A DNA stretch of 6,675 nt from CAYXUG01 sp964468655 (GTDB taxonomy: Bacteria; Fidelibacterota; Marinisomatia; Marinisomatales; CAYXUG01), in assembly GCA_964468655.1 (NCBI GenBank), contig CAYXUG010000078.1:1-6675 (forward strand), in the 5' to 3' direction. A program made the translations under genes and the position numbers. Each line of letters opens with the position of its first letter. Positions within the stretch are counted from its first letter, which is position 1. Shown piece after piece: positions 1 to 6,675 of this stretch. The notes under the pieces were generated by a model. It worked only from the letters and a program-made list of their open reading frames with translations, ran no database searches and was not told the DNA's origin.

Positions 1-112
1 AATAAAAGAGCATTAAATTCTAAATGTGTAAACCATGTCTATCCAAGTGTCAGTTAATGAGGGTGATGTGTTTGTTTTTATAAATATCACACAGTAAATT
101 TTTAAGCTTAAA

Positions 113-144
113 TTGATATTATTTTAAAGATGTTAATTTATAAT
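113..144 (+). promoter_or_regulatory. Candidate sigma-70-type promoter upstream of ileS
   Basis: A perfect TATAAT lies at 139-144 in a very AT-rich stretch. The best -35-like hexamer is TTGATA at 113-118, which leaves a 20-base spacer, longer than the usual 16-18, so the -35 assignment is weak. If the -10 is real, transcription would start near 150-152 and give an ileS leader of only about 18 bases, too short for a T-box or other riboswitch. The rest of 1-168 shows no convincing gene, hairpin terminator or RNA. In AT-rich DNA a TATAAT can occur by chance, so this is a moderate to low confidence call. Confidence 0.35.
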
Positions 145-168
145 GTACGGAAGAAAGATTAATTACCG

Positions 169-3100
169 ATGCTGGAAAAAGTTAGTTCAAAAATAGATTT
201 TATAGCTGCTGAGCATGAGATTCTCAACTTTTGGGAGAAACGGAAAATCTTCCAAAAGCGGGTTCGTCTCAACAAAGGGAAAAAACGGTGGTCATTTTTA
301 GATGGACCCATTACTGCCAATAATCCAATGGGAGTTCACCATGCGTGGGGACGAACTTTTAAAGACATTTTTCAACGGTACCATGCCATGAAAGGATATG
401 ACCAGCGGTATCAAAACGGATTTGACTGCCAGGGGTTGTGGGTGGAAGTTGAAGTTGAGAAGGAATTGGGATTCAAATCAAAAACAGATATTGATGAATA
501 TGGCGTTGAAAAATTTGTTGAGGCGTGTAAAGCTCGGGTAAAAAAATATTCCGAAATCCAAACCCAGCAATCCATTCGCCTCGGGTACTGGATGGATTGG
601 GATAATTCATATTTTACCATGTCTGATGAAAATAATTTCACCATCTGGCATTTTTTGAAAAAATGCAATGAAAAAGGGTGGATTTACAAAGGGCACGACG
701 TAATGCCGTGGTGTGTTGATTGCGGTGCTGCCATGAGTGAACATGAAATAGCTACGGAAGGATATGCGGAAAGAACTCATATTTCAGTCTATTTAAAATT
801 CCCGCTTAAGGGAAAAAAGAATGAATCACTGCTCGTTTGGACTACCACCCCTTGGACATTGACTTCCAATGTGGCTGCTGCTGTACATCCGGAAATGAAA
901 TATATCAAAGTCCGGCAGAATGATGACATCCTTTATCTTGCAGAATCACGGAAGGATATTTTAAAGGAAAAAGGCAAGTATGAAATTTTAGGTACGGTAA
1001 CGGGCACAAAACTCATTGGGCTGGAATATTCAGGACCCTTCGATGATTTTGAAGTTCAATCGTCAGTAAAACATCGTGTTATTGAGTGGGATGGTGTGAA
1101 CGATGAAGAAGGCACTGGTATTGTCCACATTGCGCCGGGATGCGGACATGAAGATTACCTGTTATCGAAAGATGAAAATTTGGAAGTGATTGCACCCTTA
1201 GACCAATTTGGAAATTATATTGAGGGATTTGGAAAATTTACCGGAAAAAATGTTAGAGATGTGGATGATGAGATTATCACTCATTTAAAAGAGACCAAAC
1301 GGCTGTACAAGCGGAAGCCGTACACTCACAGATATCCCATCTGCTGGAGGCATAAAACGGATCTTGTTTTCCGGATGATTGATGAATGGTTTATTTCAAT
1401 GGATGAATTGAGATTTGGTATTATGGAGATCACCAAACAGATTAACTGGATACCATCATGGGGAATGGACAGGGAATTGGACTGGTTAAAAAACATGAGT
1501 GACTGGATGATTTCCAAAAAGCGGTATTGGGGTCTTGCTCTTCCTATCTATGAATGTGAACAGTGCGGCGAATTTGAAGTAATCGGCAGTAATGATGAAT
1601 TAAAGTCCAGAGCAGTAGAAGGTTGGGAACAGTTTGAGGGGCAGTCGCCTCACCGTCCATGGGTTGATAGTGTAAAAATAAAGTGCAATAATTGTAAAAA
1701 TACAGTGTCGAGAATTTTAGATGTAGGAAATCCTTGGCTAGATGCGGGAATTGTACCCTATTCCACCCTTCATTATTTGACTGACCGCGAATATTGGGAA
1801 AAATGGTTTACACCTGATTTTATTACAGAATGTTTTCCAGGACAATTCAGGAATTGGTTTTACTGTTTACTTGCCATGAGCACTGCTATGGAAAATAAAC
1901 CTCCTTTTAAAACAGTGTTGGGACATGCGCTTGTTAAAGATGAGCACGGTAAGGATATGCACAAAAGTGAAGGGAATGCAATTTGGTTTGATGACGCTGC
2001 TGAGGAATTGGGAGTTGACGTCATGAGGTGGATGTTTGCGCTTCAAAAAGCGGAACAGAATCTCAATTTTGGCTATGGTCCGGCAAAAGAAATAAGAAAA
2101 AGAATCAACACTCTGTGGAACGCCTATTCCTTTTTTGTGACTTACGCAAAGATTGACAATTTTGAGTTGAATAAAATCCAATTGAAAGATGAAGATTATA
2201 TAGAACTGGACAAATGGATTTTATCAAAACTGAATAAACTTCTGGTGATTGCTGAAGAGAGTTACGAATCCTATAGAATTGAACAATTTATGCGTCCCCT
2301 CGATAAATTTTTAGATGATCTTTCCAACTGGTACATTCGTAGAAACCGCCGCCGCTTCTGGAAAAGTGAAAATGATGCAAATAAATATGCCGCATATTTC
2401 ACCTTGTATTCAGTACTTACAGGATTAATAAAAATGTTAGCTCCTGTGGTTCCTTTTATGACTGAAAAAATATATCAGAATCTGGTACTGAATCTCGATT
2501 CATTTGCGCCTGAGAGTATTCACTTATGTGATTTCCCGACTGTTGATGAAAAATTGATTGATTCACATTTAATGGAATCTATTGATTTGGTCGTTAAAAT
2601 TGTGGAACTTGGCAGATATGCTAGGAATCAGGCAAATATTAAAATTCGTCAACCCCTTTCAAAACTTGAGTATTTTGTAAAAGATAAGCAAAGTGCTGAT
2701 ACAATAACAAAATACAAAAACCAAATTCTCGATGAACTGAATTTAAAAGAAATCGTTGAAGTAGATTCAGATACTGAATTATTGAATTACACCGTAAAAC
2801 CGAATTTTTCCTCATTGGGTGAAAAATATGGTGATGATATCAAAAAAATTATTGAATTATTCAATGATCTTTCGTTCGATGATATCAGAAAACAGCTTAA
2901 TGATACGGGTGTCTTTACGATTTCGAAAAATGGTCAGGTTTATGAGTTGTCCAAAGATGAAATATTAATCACTGAAGATTCTGTTGAGGGAAAGTCAACA
3001 GTTTCCCATAAAAATATCGTTGTGTCAGTATGTACGGTATTGACAGAAGAACTGATTCATGAAGGTTTTGTGAGAGACATGGTGAGGCAGGTTCAAAATA

Positions 3101-3315
3101 TGCGGAAAGAAGCAGATTTTAATGTTGACGATAGAATTAAAGTATCGTACAATGGAGATGACGAAATCAAAATTGCGCTTGAAAATTTTGGATCATATTT
3201 CCGTAATGAAGTCCTTGCGGTAGAATTGATTACCAAAATTAAAAAGGAAGACTATAGCAAAGAAGTGACAATTGGTAATAAAAAGGTCACCTTTGGAATT
3301 TCAAAAGTAACTTAG
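169..3315 (+). CDS. ileS: Isoleucyl-tRNA synthetase, type 2-like, with altered GVHH signature
   Basis: Cytoplasmic class Ia synthetase that charges tRNA-Ile with isoleucine. At 1048 residues it fits the longer type-2 (eukaryote-like) bacterial IleRS. In order: the Rossmann half with GPITANNP then GVHH (residues 55-58) where HxGH is expected; a CxxC knuckle (C182, C185); the CP1 editing domain with WTTTPWTLTSN (224-234) and GTGIVHIAP (315-323) followed by a conserved Asp-Tyr (329-330); the IleRS-typical PICWRHKTDLVFR (390-402); a probable zinc ribbon (C463, C466, C506, C509); the catalytic loop DMHKS (596-600) for KMSKS; an all-helical anticodon-binding domain (about 678-790); RNQANIKIRQPL (819-830); and a C-terminal extension with VRDMVRQVQNMRK, as in the IleRS2 C-terminal domain. 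Start: the ATG at 169 gives a normal N-terminus, but its Shine-Dalgarno is poor (GGAAG at 149-153, 15 bases away). The reading frame is intact. Editing and isoleucine specificity are inferred from these motifs. ValRS is less likely given the PICWR and KIRQPL motifs. Confidence 0.93.
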   Translation: MLEKVSSKIDFIAAEHEILNFWEKRKIFQKRVRLNKGKKRWSFLDGPITANNPMGVHHAWGRTFKDIFQRYHAMKGYDQRYQNGFDCQGLWVEVEVEKELGFKSKTDIDEYGVEKFVEACKARVKKYSEIQTQQSIRLGYWMDWDNSYFTMSDENNFTIWHFLKKCNEKGWIYKGHDVMPWCVDCGAAMSEHEIATEGYAERTHISVYLKFPLKGKKNESLLVWTTTPWTLTSNVAAAVHPEMKYIKVRQNDDILYLAESRKDILKEKGKYEILGTVTGTKLIGLEYSGPFDDFEVQSSVKHRVIEWDGVNDEEGTGIVHIAPGCGHEDYLLSKDENLEVIAPLDQFGNYIEGFGKFTGKNVRDVDDEIITHLKETKRLYKRKPYTHRYPICWRHKTDLVFRMIDEWFISMDELRFGIMEITKQINWIPSWGMDRELDWLKNMSDWMISKKRYWGLALPIYECEQCGEFEVIGSNDELKSRAVEGWEQFEGQSPHRPWVDSVKIKCNNCKNTVSRILDVGNPWLDAGIVPYSTLHYLTDREYWEKWFTPDFITECFPGQFRNWFYCLLAMSTAMENKPPFKTVLGHALVKDEHGKDMHKSEGNAIWFDDAAEELGVDVMRWMFALQKAEQNLNFGYGPAKEIRKRINTLWNAYSFFVTYAKIDNFELNKIQLKDEDYIELDKWILSKLNKLLVIAEESYESYRIEQFMRPLDKFLDDLSNWYIRRNRRRFWKSENDANKYAAYFTLYSVLTGLIKMLAPVVPFMTEKIYQNLVLNLDSFAPESIHLCDFPTVDEKLIDSHLMESIDLVVKIVELGRYARNQANIKIRQPLSKLEYFVKDKQSADTITKYKNQILDELNLKEIVEVDSDTELLNYTVKPNFSSLGEKYGDDIKKIIELFNDLSFDDIRKQLNDTGVFTISKNGQVYELSKDEILITEDSVEGKSTVSHKNIVVSVCTVLTEELIHEGFVRDMVRQVQNMRKEADFNVDDRIKVSYNGDDEIKIALENFGSYFRNEVLAVELITKIKKEDYSKEVTIGNKKVTFGISKVT

Positions 3316-3331
3316 TATACATGAGGTAGAA

Positions 3332-3718
3332 ATGACTGCAAAAAAATTAGCTAAGAAAAAGCTCAATCATTTTGAGAAATTAATTGTGGAATTAAGAAAA
3401 AAAGCACTTGAAGAAATGGGGTACATTCAAGACAGGTCCATCAATGATAAAGCCAACCTCGATTATTCTGCGCGTGATTCAAACTACGCGTATCACATGG
3501 CAGATGTCGGGACAGATGCAGAGGAACGGGAGAAATCTTTTATTTTGCTTACACGAGAGAATAAATTCATAAGATATTTAAATGAGGCATTGGACAGGAT
3601 CAGAAATGGAACTTTTGGATTTTGCGTTGAATGTGAAGAATTGATACCCGAGGATCGATTAACAGAGGTTCCTCACACGCAGCACTGCGTAAATTGTAAA
3701 GAACGAAACAGTTATTAA
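3332..3718 (+). CDS. TraR/DksA-family C4 zinc-finger transcription regulator
   Basis: 128-residue protein of the DksA/TraR family, whose members enter the RNA polymerase secondary channel and alter promoter opening, often together with ppGpp. A lysine-rich helical N-terminal half (about residues 5-90) should form the coiled-coil. It is followed by a four-cysteine zinc finger, C98-x2-C101 and C119-x2-C122, preceded by the family-typical RIRNGTFGFC. The loop at the coiled-coil tip reads HMADVGTDAEERE (55-67), not the DxxDxA tip of E. coli DksA. As I recall it, this form is common in Bacteroidota and relatives. The ATG at 3332 follows GAGGT (3323-3327) with a short 4-base spacer, and the gene starts 16 bases after ileS stops. 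It lies between ileS and lspA, so it is probably co-transcribed with both. The family is clear; its promoter targets and ppGpp response are unknown. Confidence 0.9.
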   Translation: MTAKKLAKKKLNHFEKLIVELRKKALEEMGYIQDRSINDKANLDYSARDSNYAYHMADVGTDAEEREKSFILLTRENKFIRYLNEALDRIRNGTFGFCVECEELIPEDRLTEVPHTQHCVNCKERNSY

Positions 3719-3720
3719 AA

Positions 3721-4188
3721 ATGAATATCTTAATTTGGTCTGCCGTTATTATAACAGCGGATCAATTAACCAAACAGGCAGTCCGTACCTCAATGCACCT
3801 TCACCAGTCAATCCCCGTTATTGATAGTTATTTCCATTTTACATTTGTTGAAAATTCGGGAATTGCATTTGGCATCAATTTCGCAGGAGGAAAAATATTT
3901 TTTGCCATAACTGCATCCTTAGCATCAATATTGATTCTATATTATCTGTGGAATGTTAGAAATGAATCCTTTTTTCTCAGACTTTCTCTCGGGCTGATTT
4001 TGGGTGGTGCATTTGGAAATCTAATCGACCGGTTCATGTATGGCAGAGTTACAGATTTTCTTGATTTCAGTCTCGGTATCTATCATTGGCCTGTATTTAA
4101 TATTGCTGATTCCGCTGTAACGGTTGGCATGTTCATGTATTTATATTATACTTTATCAAAATCGAAAATAAAAATCCAGGATGAATAA
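3721..4188 (+). CDS. lspA: Lipoprotein signal peptidase (signal peptidase II)
   Basis: Inner-membrane aspartyl protease that cleaves the signal peptide of diacylglyceryl-modified prolipoproteins just before the lipidated cysteine. The 155 residues match the family's usual length. Four membrane segments can be placed at about residues 2-16, 57-78, 85-104 and 126-147. Conserved boxes are all present: ADQLTK (13-18), ENSGIAFG (44-51), GGAFGNLIDR (95-104), GRVTDFLDF (108-116) and FNIADSAVTVG (126-136). The predicted catalytic pair is D112 (VTDF) and D130 (NIAD), by comparison with known LspA enzymes. The ATG lies only 2 bases after the zinc-finger gene's stop and has no clear Shine-Dalgarno, suggesting translation by coupling. 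The last 8 bases overlap the next gene. Clustering of ileS with lspA is widespread in bacteria, which supports the call. It is the target class of globomycin. Confidence 0.96.
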   Translation: MNILIWSAVIITADQLTKQAVRTSMHLHQSIPVIDSYFHFTFVENSGIAFGINFAGGKIFFAITASLASILILYYLWNVRNESFFLRLSLGLILGGAFGNLIDRFMYGRVTDFLDFSLGIYHWPVFNIADSAVTVGMFMYLYYTLSKSKIKIQDE

Positions 4189-5146
4189 ATTGATGACTGG
4201 ATTAAATTTAACTGTTGATGTGAAAAATGTCCGGCTCGATAAATATCTGTCCGACGAAATTGAAATTTTGTCCCGGTCTAAAATTAGAGAGTGTATTGTT
4301 AAGAAGTTGGTTTCAGTGAATGATCAACCAGTGAAACCAAGTTACCTGCTAAAAGGAGGTGAAGTTGTAAGTATAGAATTTCCTGAGCCGGATTCCGGAG
4401 AACTGATGCCGGAGCCTATACCGCTGGAGGTAATTTTCGAAGATGATGAAATTGCAATTATTAATAAACCTCCGGGATTGGTCGTACATCCTGCTGCAGG
4501 AGTGCCTAATGGTACTCTCGTAAATGGCTTGATTTATCATTTTAAGAATCTTTCTACTGTAAATGGCAGACCGGGAATTGTCCATCGATTAGATAAAAAT
4601 ACATCAGGCGTCATGGTAATTGCTAAGAATGATGATTGTCATATGAAAATTTCAAATCAATTTAGAAATCGTACAATTCATAAAATTTATCATGCGCTGG
4701 TTTTCGGTCATTTTCACCTAAAAGATGGCATAATTAATTTTCCTATTAGCAGAAATCCAGTAAGGCGGAAACAATATGTCGTGGATGAACATGGAAGAGA
4801 TTCATTAACGTTATATAGCGTAATTGAAGAATATGAGGAGCTTTCACTGGTTGAGTTAAATCCAAAGTCCGGCAGGACTCATCAAATCCGTGTGCATTTA
4901 AAATCGATTGGACATCCGGTATTTGCCGATGATCTTTATGAAGGCGGTATATCAAGGATTAACGGATATTCGGGTAAAAAGAATAAATGGTTGACAAACC
5001 TTTATAGAAATATTAATAGACAGGCACTGCATGCACTATCGTTATCCATCAATCATCCTGTCTCTGGTGAACGAATGACTTTTAATGTTCCTCTTCAGTC
5101 AGATTTTAAAACAATAATAGATCTTCTGGAAAGAAAAAATGGGTAA
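4181..5146 (+). CDS. rluD: RluA/RluD-family 23S rRNA pseudouridine synthase
   Basis: Converts specific uridines in RNA to pseudouridine; RluD members act on helix 69 of 23S rRNA. An N-terminal S4 RNA-binding domain (about residues 17-68, with RLDKYLSD and a KGGE turn) precedes the catalytic domain. The catalytic signature HRLDKNTSG (135-143) supplies the nucleophile D138, and SGRTHQIRVHL (230-240) is the second family box, followed by GHPVFAD (244-250). At 321 residues the length is typical. Start choice is open: the ATG at 4181 overlaps the lspA stop as ATGAATAA, while a second in-frame ATG at 4193 is the only one with room for the AGGA at 4178-4181 (11-base spacer). The four-residue difference lies outside the domain. 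RluD is favoured over RluC or RluA by the S4 domain and by the common lspA-rluD neighbourhood, but the exact target uridines are inferred. Confidence 0.9.
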   Translation: MNKLMTGLNLTVDVKNVRLDKYLSDEIEILSRSKIRECIVKKLVSVNDQPVKPSYLLKGGEVVSIEFPEPDSGELMPEPIPLEVIFEDDEIAIINKPPGLVVHPAAGVPNGTLVNGLIYHFKNLSTVNGRPGIVHRLDKNTSGVMVIAKNDDCHMKISNQFRNRTIHKIYHALVFGHFHLKDGIINFPISRNPVRRKQYVVDEHGRDSLTLYSVIEEYEELSLVELNPKSGRTHQIRVHLKSIGHPVFADDLYEGGISRINGYSGKKNKWLTNLYRNINRQALHALSLSINHPVSGERMTFNVPLQSDFKTIIDLLERKNG

Positions 5147-6053
5147 ACCCAGTCTCTTTTTTGTCACACAATTTTTAGATTACTTGGGTAAGGAGCGAAG
5201 ATATTCAACTAACACAGTTAATTCATACAGGATTGATTTGACACAGTTTATTGAATTTGTAAACAGTCATGAAGGAACCGGTGAACAAGTTTTCGGTGGA
5301 GTAAAAAAATCAACTATAAAGAGTTTTTTGAGTTATTTAATGGAAAAAGGTCAATCACCCCGGTCAATTTCTAGGAAACTTGTTACTGTTAGATCATTTT
5401 TCAAATTTTTAGTACGAACGGGTGTTGTTGATTCAAATCCGGCAATTCAAATTAAATCACCCAAAATTCCTAAAAAACTGCCTGATTTTTTGCCGGAAGA
5501 AATTATTAAACATGTTCTTATAGCAGCTTCGGAAAAAGCAGAAATCATCGAAGATATTAGAGATATCGCCATTATAGAACTGCTTTACAGCACCGGAATC
5601 CGCCTGTATGAATTGATACATTTAAACGTTCATGATTTAGATTATAAAGAAATGGTGGTGAAGGTGAGAGGTAAGGGTCAAAAGGACAGGGTAATTCCCG
5701 TGGGTAGAAAAGCACTTGATTCTGTTAACAATTATATCTCCTTAAAAAGGAATAACGTTTTAGTAAAAAATAATGATCCGCTTTTCACATCCCGACGGGG
5801 AAACCGGATGTCGCCAAGAATAATACAAATTCGCCTGAAAAAAATGTTTGAAAATGTATCGGTTGGTACAAATATTACACCTCACCTTTTAAGGCATACA
5901 TTTGCAACTCACCTTTTGAATAACGGAGCTGATATAAGAGCAGTGAAAGAATTATTGGGACATGCGAGTCTATCATCTACCCAAATTTATACACATCTAA
6001 AAGTAGATCAATTAAAAAAGGAATATAAGCAATCACATCCCCATGCAAAATAA
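5139..6053 (+). CDS. xerC: Tyrosine site-specific recombinase XerC/XerD
   Basis: Tyrosine recombinase of the Xer type, expected to resolve chromosome dimers at dif sites near the terminus at cell division. The 304 residues compare with about 300 in known Xer proteins. An N-terminal SAM-like core-binding domain (about 8-100) is followed by the catalytic domain with a complete active site: R155 (STGIRLYEL), K179 (RGKGQKDR), H249 and R252 (HLLRH), H275 (LLGHASLSSTQ) and nucleophile Y284 (IYTHL). The C-terminal tail (Y296 to HPHAK) resembles XerC, as does ELLGHASLSSTQIYTHL, so XerC is slightly preferred over XerD. The two cannot be separated safely by eye. The ATG overlaps the preceding stop as ATGGGTAA, with GGA at 5128-5130 as a weak Shine-Dalgarno 8 bases upstream. 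No inverted repeats or cargo genes flank it, so a housekeeping Xer is more likely than an element integrase. Confidence 0.9.
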   Translation: MGKPSLFFVTQFLDYLGKERRYSTNTVNSYRIDLTQFIEFVNSHEGTGEQVFGGVKKSTIKSFLSYLMEKGQSPRSISRKLVTVRSFFKFLVRTGVVDSNPAIQIKSPKIPKKLPDFLPEEIIKHVLIAASEKAEIIEDIRDIAIIELLYSTGIRLYELIHLNVHDLDYKEMVVKVRGKGQKDRVIPVGRKALDSVNNYISLKRNNVLVKNNDPLFTSRRGNRMSPRIIQIRLKKMFENVSVGTNITPHLLRHTFATHLLNNGADIRAVKELLGHASLSSTQIYTHLKVDQLKKEYKQSHPHAK

Positions 6054-6058
6054 GGAGG
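6053..6058 (+). promoter_or_regulatory. Consensus ribosome binding site that sets the pckA TTG start
   Basis: AGGAGG begins on the last base of the xerC stop codon and ends 5 bases before the TTG at 6064. It is the strongest Shine-Dalgarno in front of any gene here; the other five starts have weak, short or missing ones. The next in-frame ATG, at 6094, is 35 bases downstream of it and would discard conserved N-terminal sequence, so the site supports initiation at TTG. Confidence 0.8.
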
Positions 6059-6063
6059 ACAAA

Positions 6064-6675
6064 TTGGATTTAAGTTATCTTGGTTTGAATACAATGAACG
6101 GTATTTGTAGAAATGCGTCAGTTGAGTTATTAATTGAAACTGCGCTTCACCGGAATGAAGGAAAACTTGGAAGAAATGGCGCCTTAATGGTTGATACCGG
6201 AAAGTACACAGGGAGATCTCCAAAAGACAGATTTATCGTGGACGAACCTTCAACTAGTAAGAACGTTTGGTGGGGACCGGTAAACCAAAAAACCACCAAA
6301 AAAGTTTTTGATAATTTATATGAAAAAGTAATCAAGTATTACAATCAAGATTCCAATAGCGAAAATACCTTCATATTTGATGGATTTTGCGGGTCGGATA
6401 AAGATACTTCACTGCCGGTTCGAATTATCGCAAAAAAAGCATGGCAGGCATTATTCGTAAACAATATGTTCATCCGACCTGCAGCAGGACAGTTAGAAAA
6501 TTTCAAACCTGAATTTACTGTTATCAATGCTTCTCCTGTAATTGATAAGAATTGGAAGGATCATGAATTAAATTCAGAGATGTTTATCATTTTCAATTTA
6601 GAGCGTGGTATTGCCATTATCGGCGGGTCGGAATATGGCGGTGAAATGAAAAAAGGATTATTTTCCGTTATGAAT
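6064..6675 (+). CDS. pckA: ATP-dependent phosphoenolpyruvate carboxykinase, N-terminal part
   Basis: Cytosolic enzyme that converts oxaloacetate plus ATP to PEP, CO2 and ADP, the first committed step of gluconeogenesis (or the reverse, fixing CO2, in some anaerobes). Only 204 codons are in the window, of about 520-540 expected; the frame is open to the right edge. Recognisable blocks are GALMVDTGKYTGRSPKDRF (39-57, with the substrate-binding Arg at 51), WWGPVNQ (69-75), FIRPA (136-140), FKPEFTVINASP (147-158) and GGSEYGGEMKKGLFSVMN (187-204). In the last block, Y191 and K197 match the active-site Tyr and metal-binding Lys of E. coli PckA (Y207, K213). The nucleotide-binding P-loop lies beyond the edge. 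The TTG start is chosen because AGGAGG sits 5 bases upstream and because the residues before the first ATG (LSYLGL) fit the family's N-terminus. It starts 10 bases after xerC, so it is probably in the same operon. ATP-type rather than GTP-type, from the TGRSPKD block. Confidence 0.93.
   Translation, partial: MDLSYLGLNTMNGICRNASVELLIETALHRNEGKLGRNGALMVDTGKYTGRSPKDRFIVDEPSTSKNVWWGPVNQKTTKKVFDNLYEKVIKYYNQDSNSENTFIFDGFCGSDKDTSLPVRIIAKKAWQALFVNNMFIRPAAGQLENFKPEFTVINASPVIDKNWKDHELNSEMFIIFNLERGIAIIGGSEYGGEMKKGLFSVMN

Noticed and set aside
65..95. TGTG...CACA inverted half-sites resembling a CRP/FNR-type operator
   Set aside because: The arms are too far apart (about 17 bases or more) for the usual TGTGA-N6-TCACA spacing, and the match is short in AT-rich DNA.
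35..97. A 20-codon ATG-to-TAA open frame upstream of ileS
   Set aside because: No Shine-Dalgarno, no recognisable protein, and such short frames are expected by chance; not a convincing leader peptide.
4353..4362. Perfect AAGGAGGTGA anti-Shine-Dalgarno match inside the rluD-like gene
   Set aside because: It encodes the conserved Lys-Gly-Gly-Glu turn of the S4 domain and no usable start codon with an open frame follows it, so it is probably a codon coincidence.
5139..6053. Tyrosine recombinase as the integrase of a mobile element
   Set aside because: The protein has Xer-type length and tail, overlaps a housekeeping gene in an intact operon, and there is no tRNA, att repeat or cargo nearby.
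411..6527. Several minus-strand open frames of 60-104 codons opposite the genes
   Set aside because: All lie antisense to well-supported conserved genes, have no family motifs and no ribosome sites; they are shadows of the plus-strand coding.

Overview
The window is an AT-rich bacterial chromosome segment. It reads as one tightly packed, rightward (+ strand) housekeeping gene cluster: ileS, a TraR/DksA-family zinc-finger gene, lspA, an rluD-type pseudouridine synthase gene, a xerC/xerD-type recombinase gene, and the first 204 codons of pckA, which runs off the right edge. No RNA genes, insertion sequences, CRISPR arrays or other mobile elements are visible. The only non-coding stretch of note is the 168 bases before ileS, which holds a plausible -10 box.

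Organism: the low GC content, an ileS-(traR)-lspA order, a TraR/DksA protein with a 'HMADxGTDAxERE' loop instead of the classical DxxDxA tip, and an ATP-type PEP carboxykinase together suggest a free-living bacterium of the FCB superphylum (Bacteroidota, Ignavibacteria or Marinimicrobia-like). This is inference from gene content and remembered family patterns. No taxonomic search was possible.

Layout: 1-168 upstream region with candidate promoter; 169-3315 ileS; 3332-3718 traR/dksA-like; 3721-4188 lspA; 4181-5146 rluD-like, overlapping lspA by 8 bases; 5139-6053 xerC-like, overlapping rluD by 8 bases; 6064-6675 start of pckA from a TTG codon behind a consensus AGGAGG. Gaps of 16, 2 and 10 bases and two overlaps of 8 bases argue for one transcript with translational coupling. 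The products cover isoleucyl-tRNA charging, transcription-initiation control, lipoprotein signal-peptide removal, rRNA modification, chromosome-dimer resolution and gluconeogenic PEP synthesis. They share growth-related roles, not a single pathway.

Most notable point: the isoleucyl-tRNA synthetase has its class I signature HxGH rewritten as GVHH (first and third positions swapped), and its KMSKS loop reads DMHKS. A GxHH swap in a bacterial type-2 IleRS has been linked to extreme mupirocin resistance. Here the altered enzyme sits in the housekeeping ileS-lspA position, so it may be the cell's main enzyme and not an extra resistance copy. I saw no evidence of an undescribed multi-gene system.
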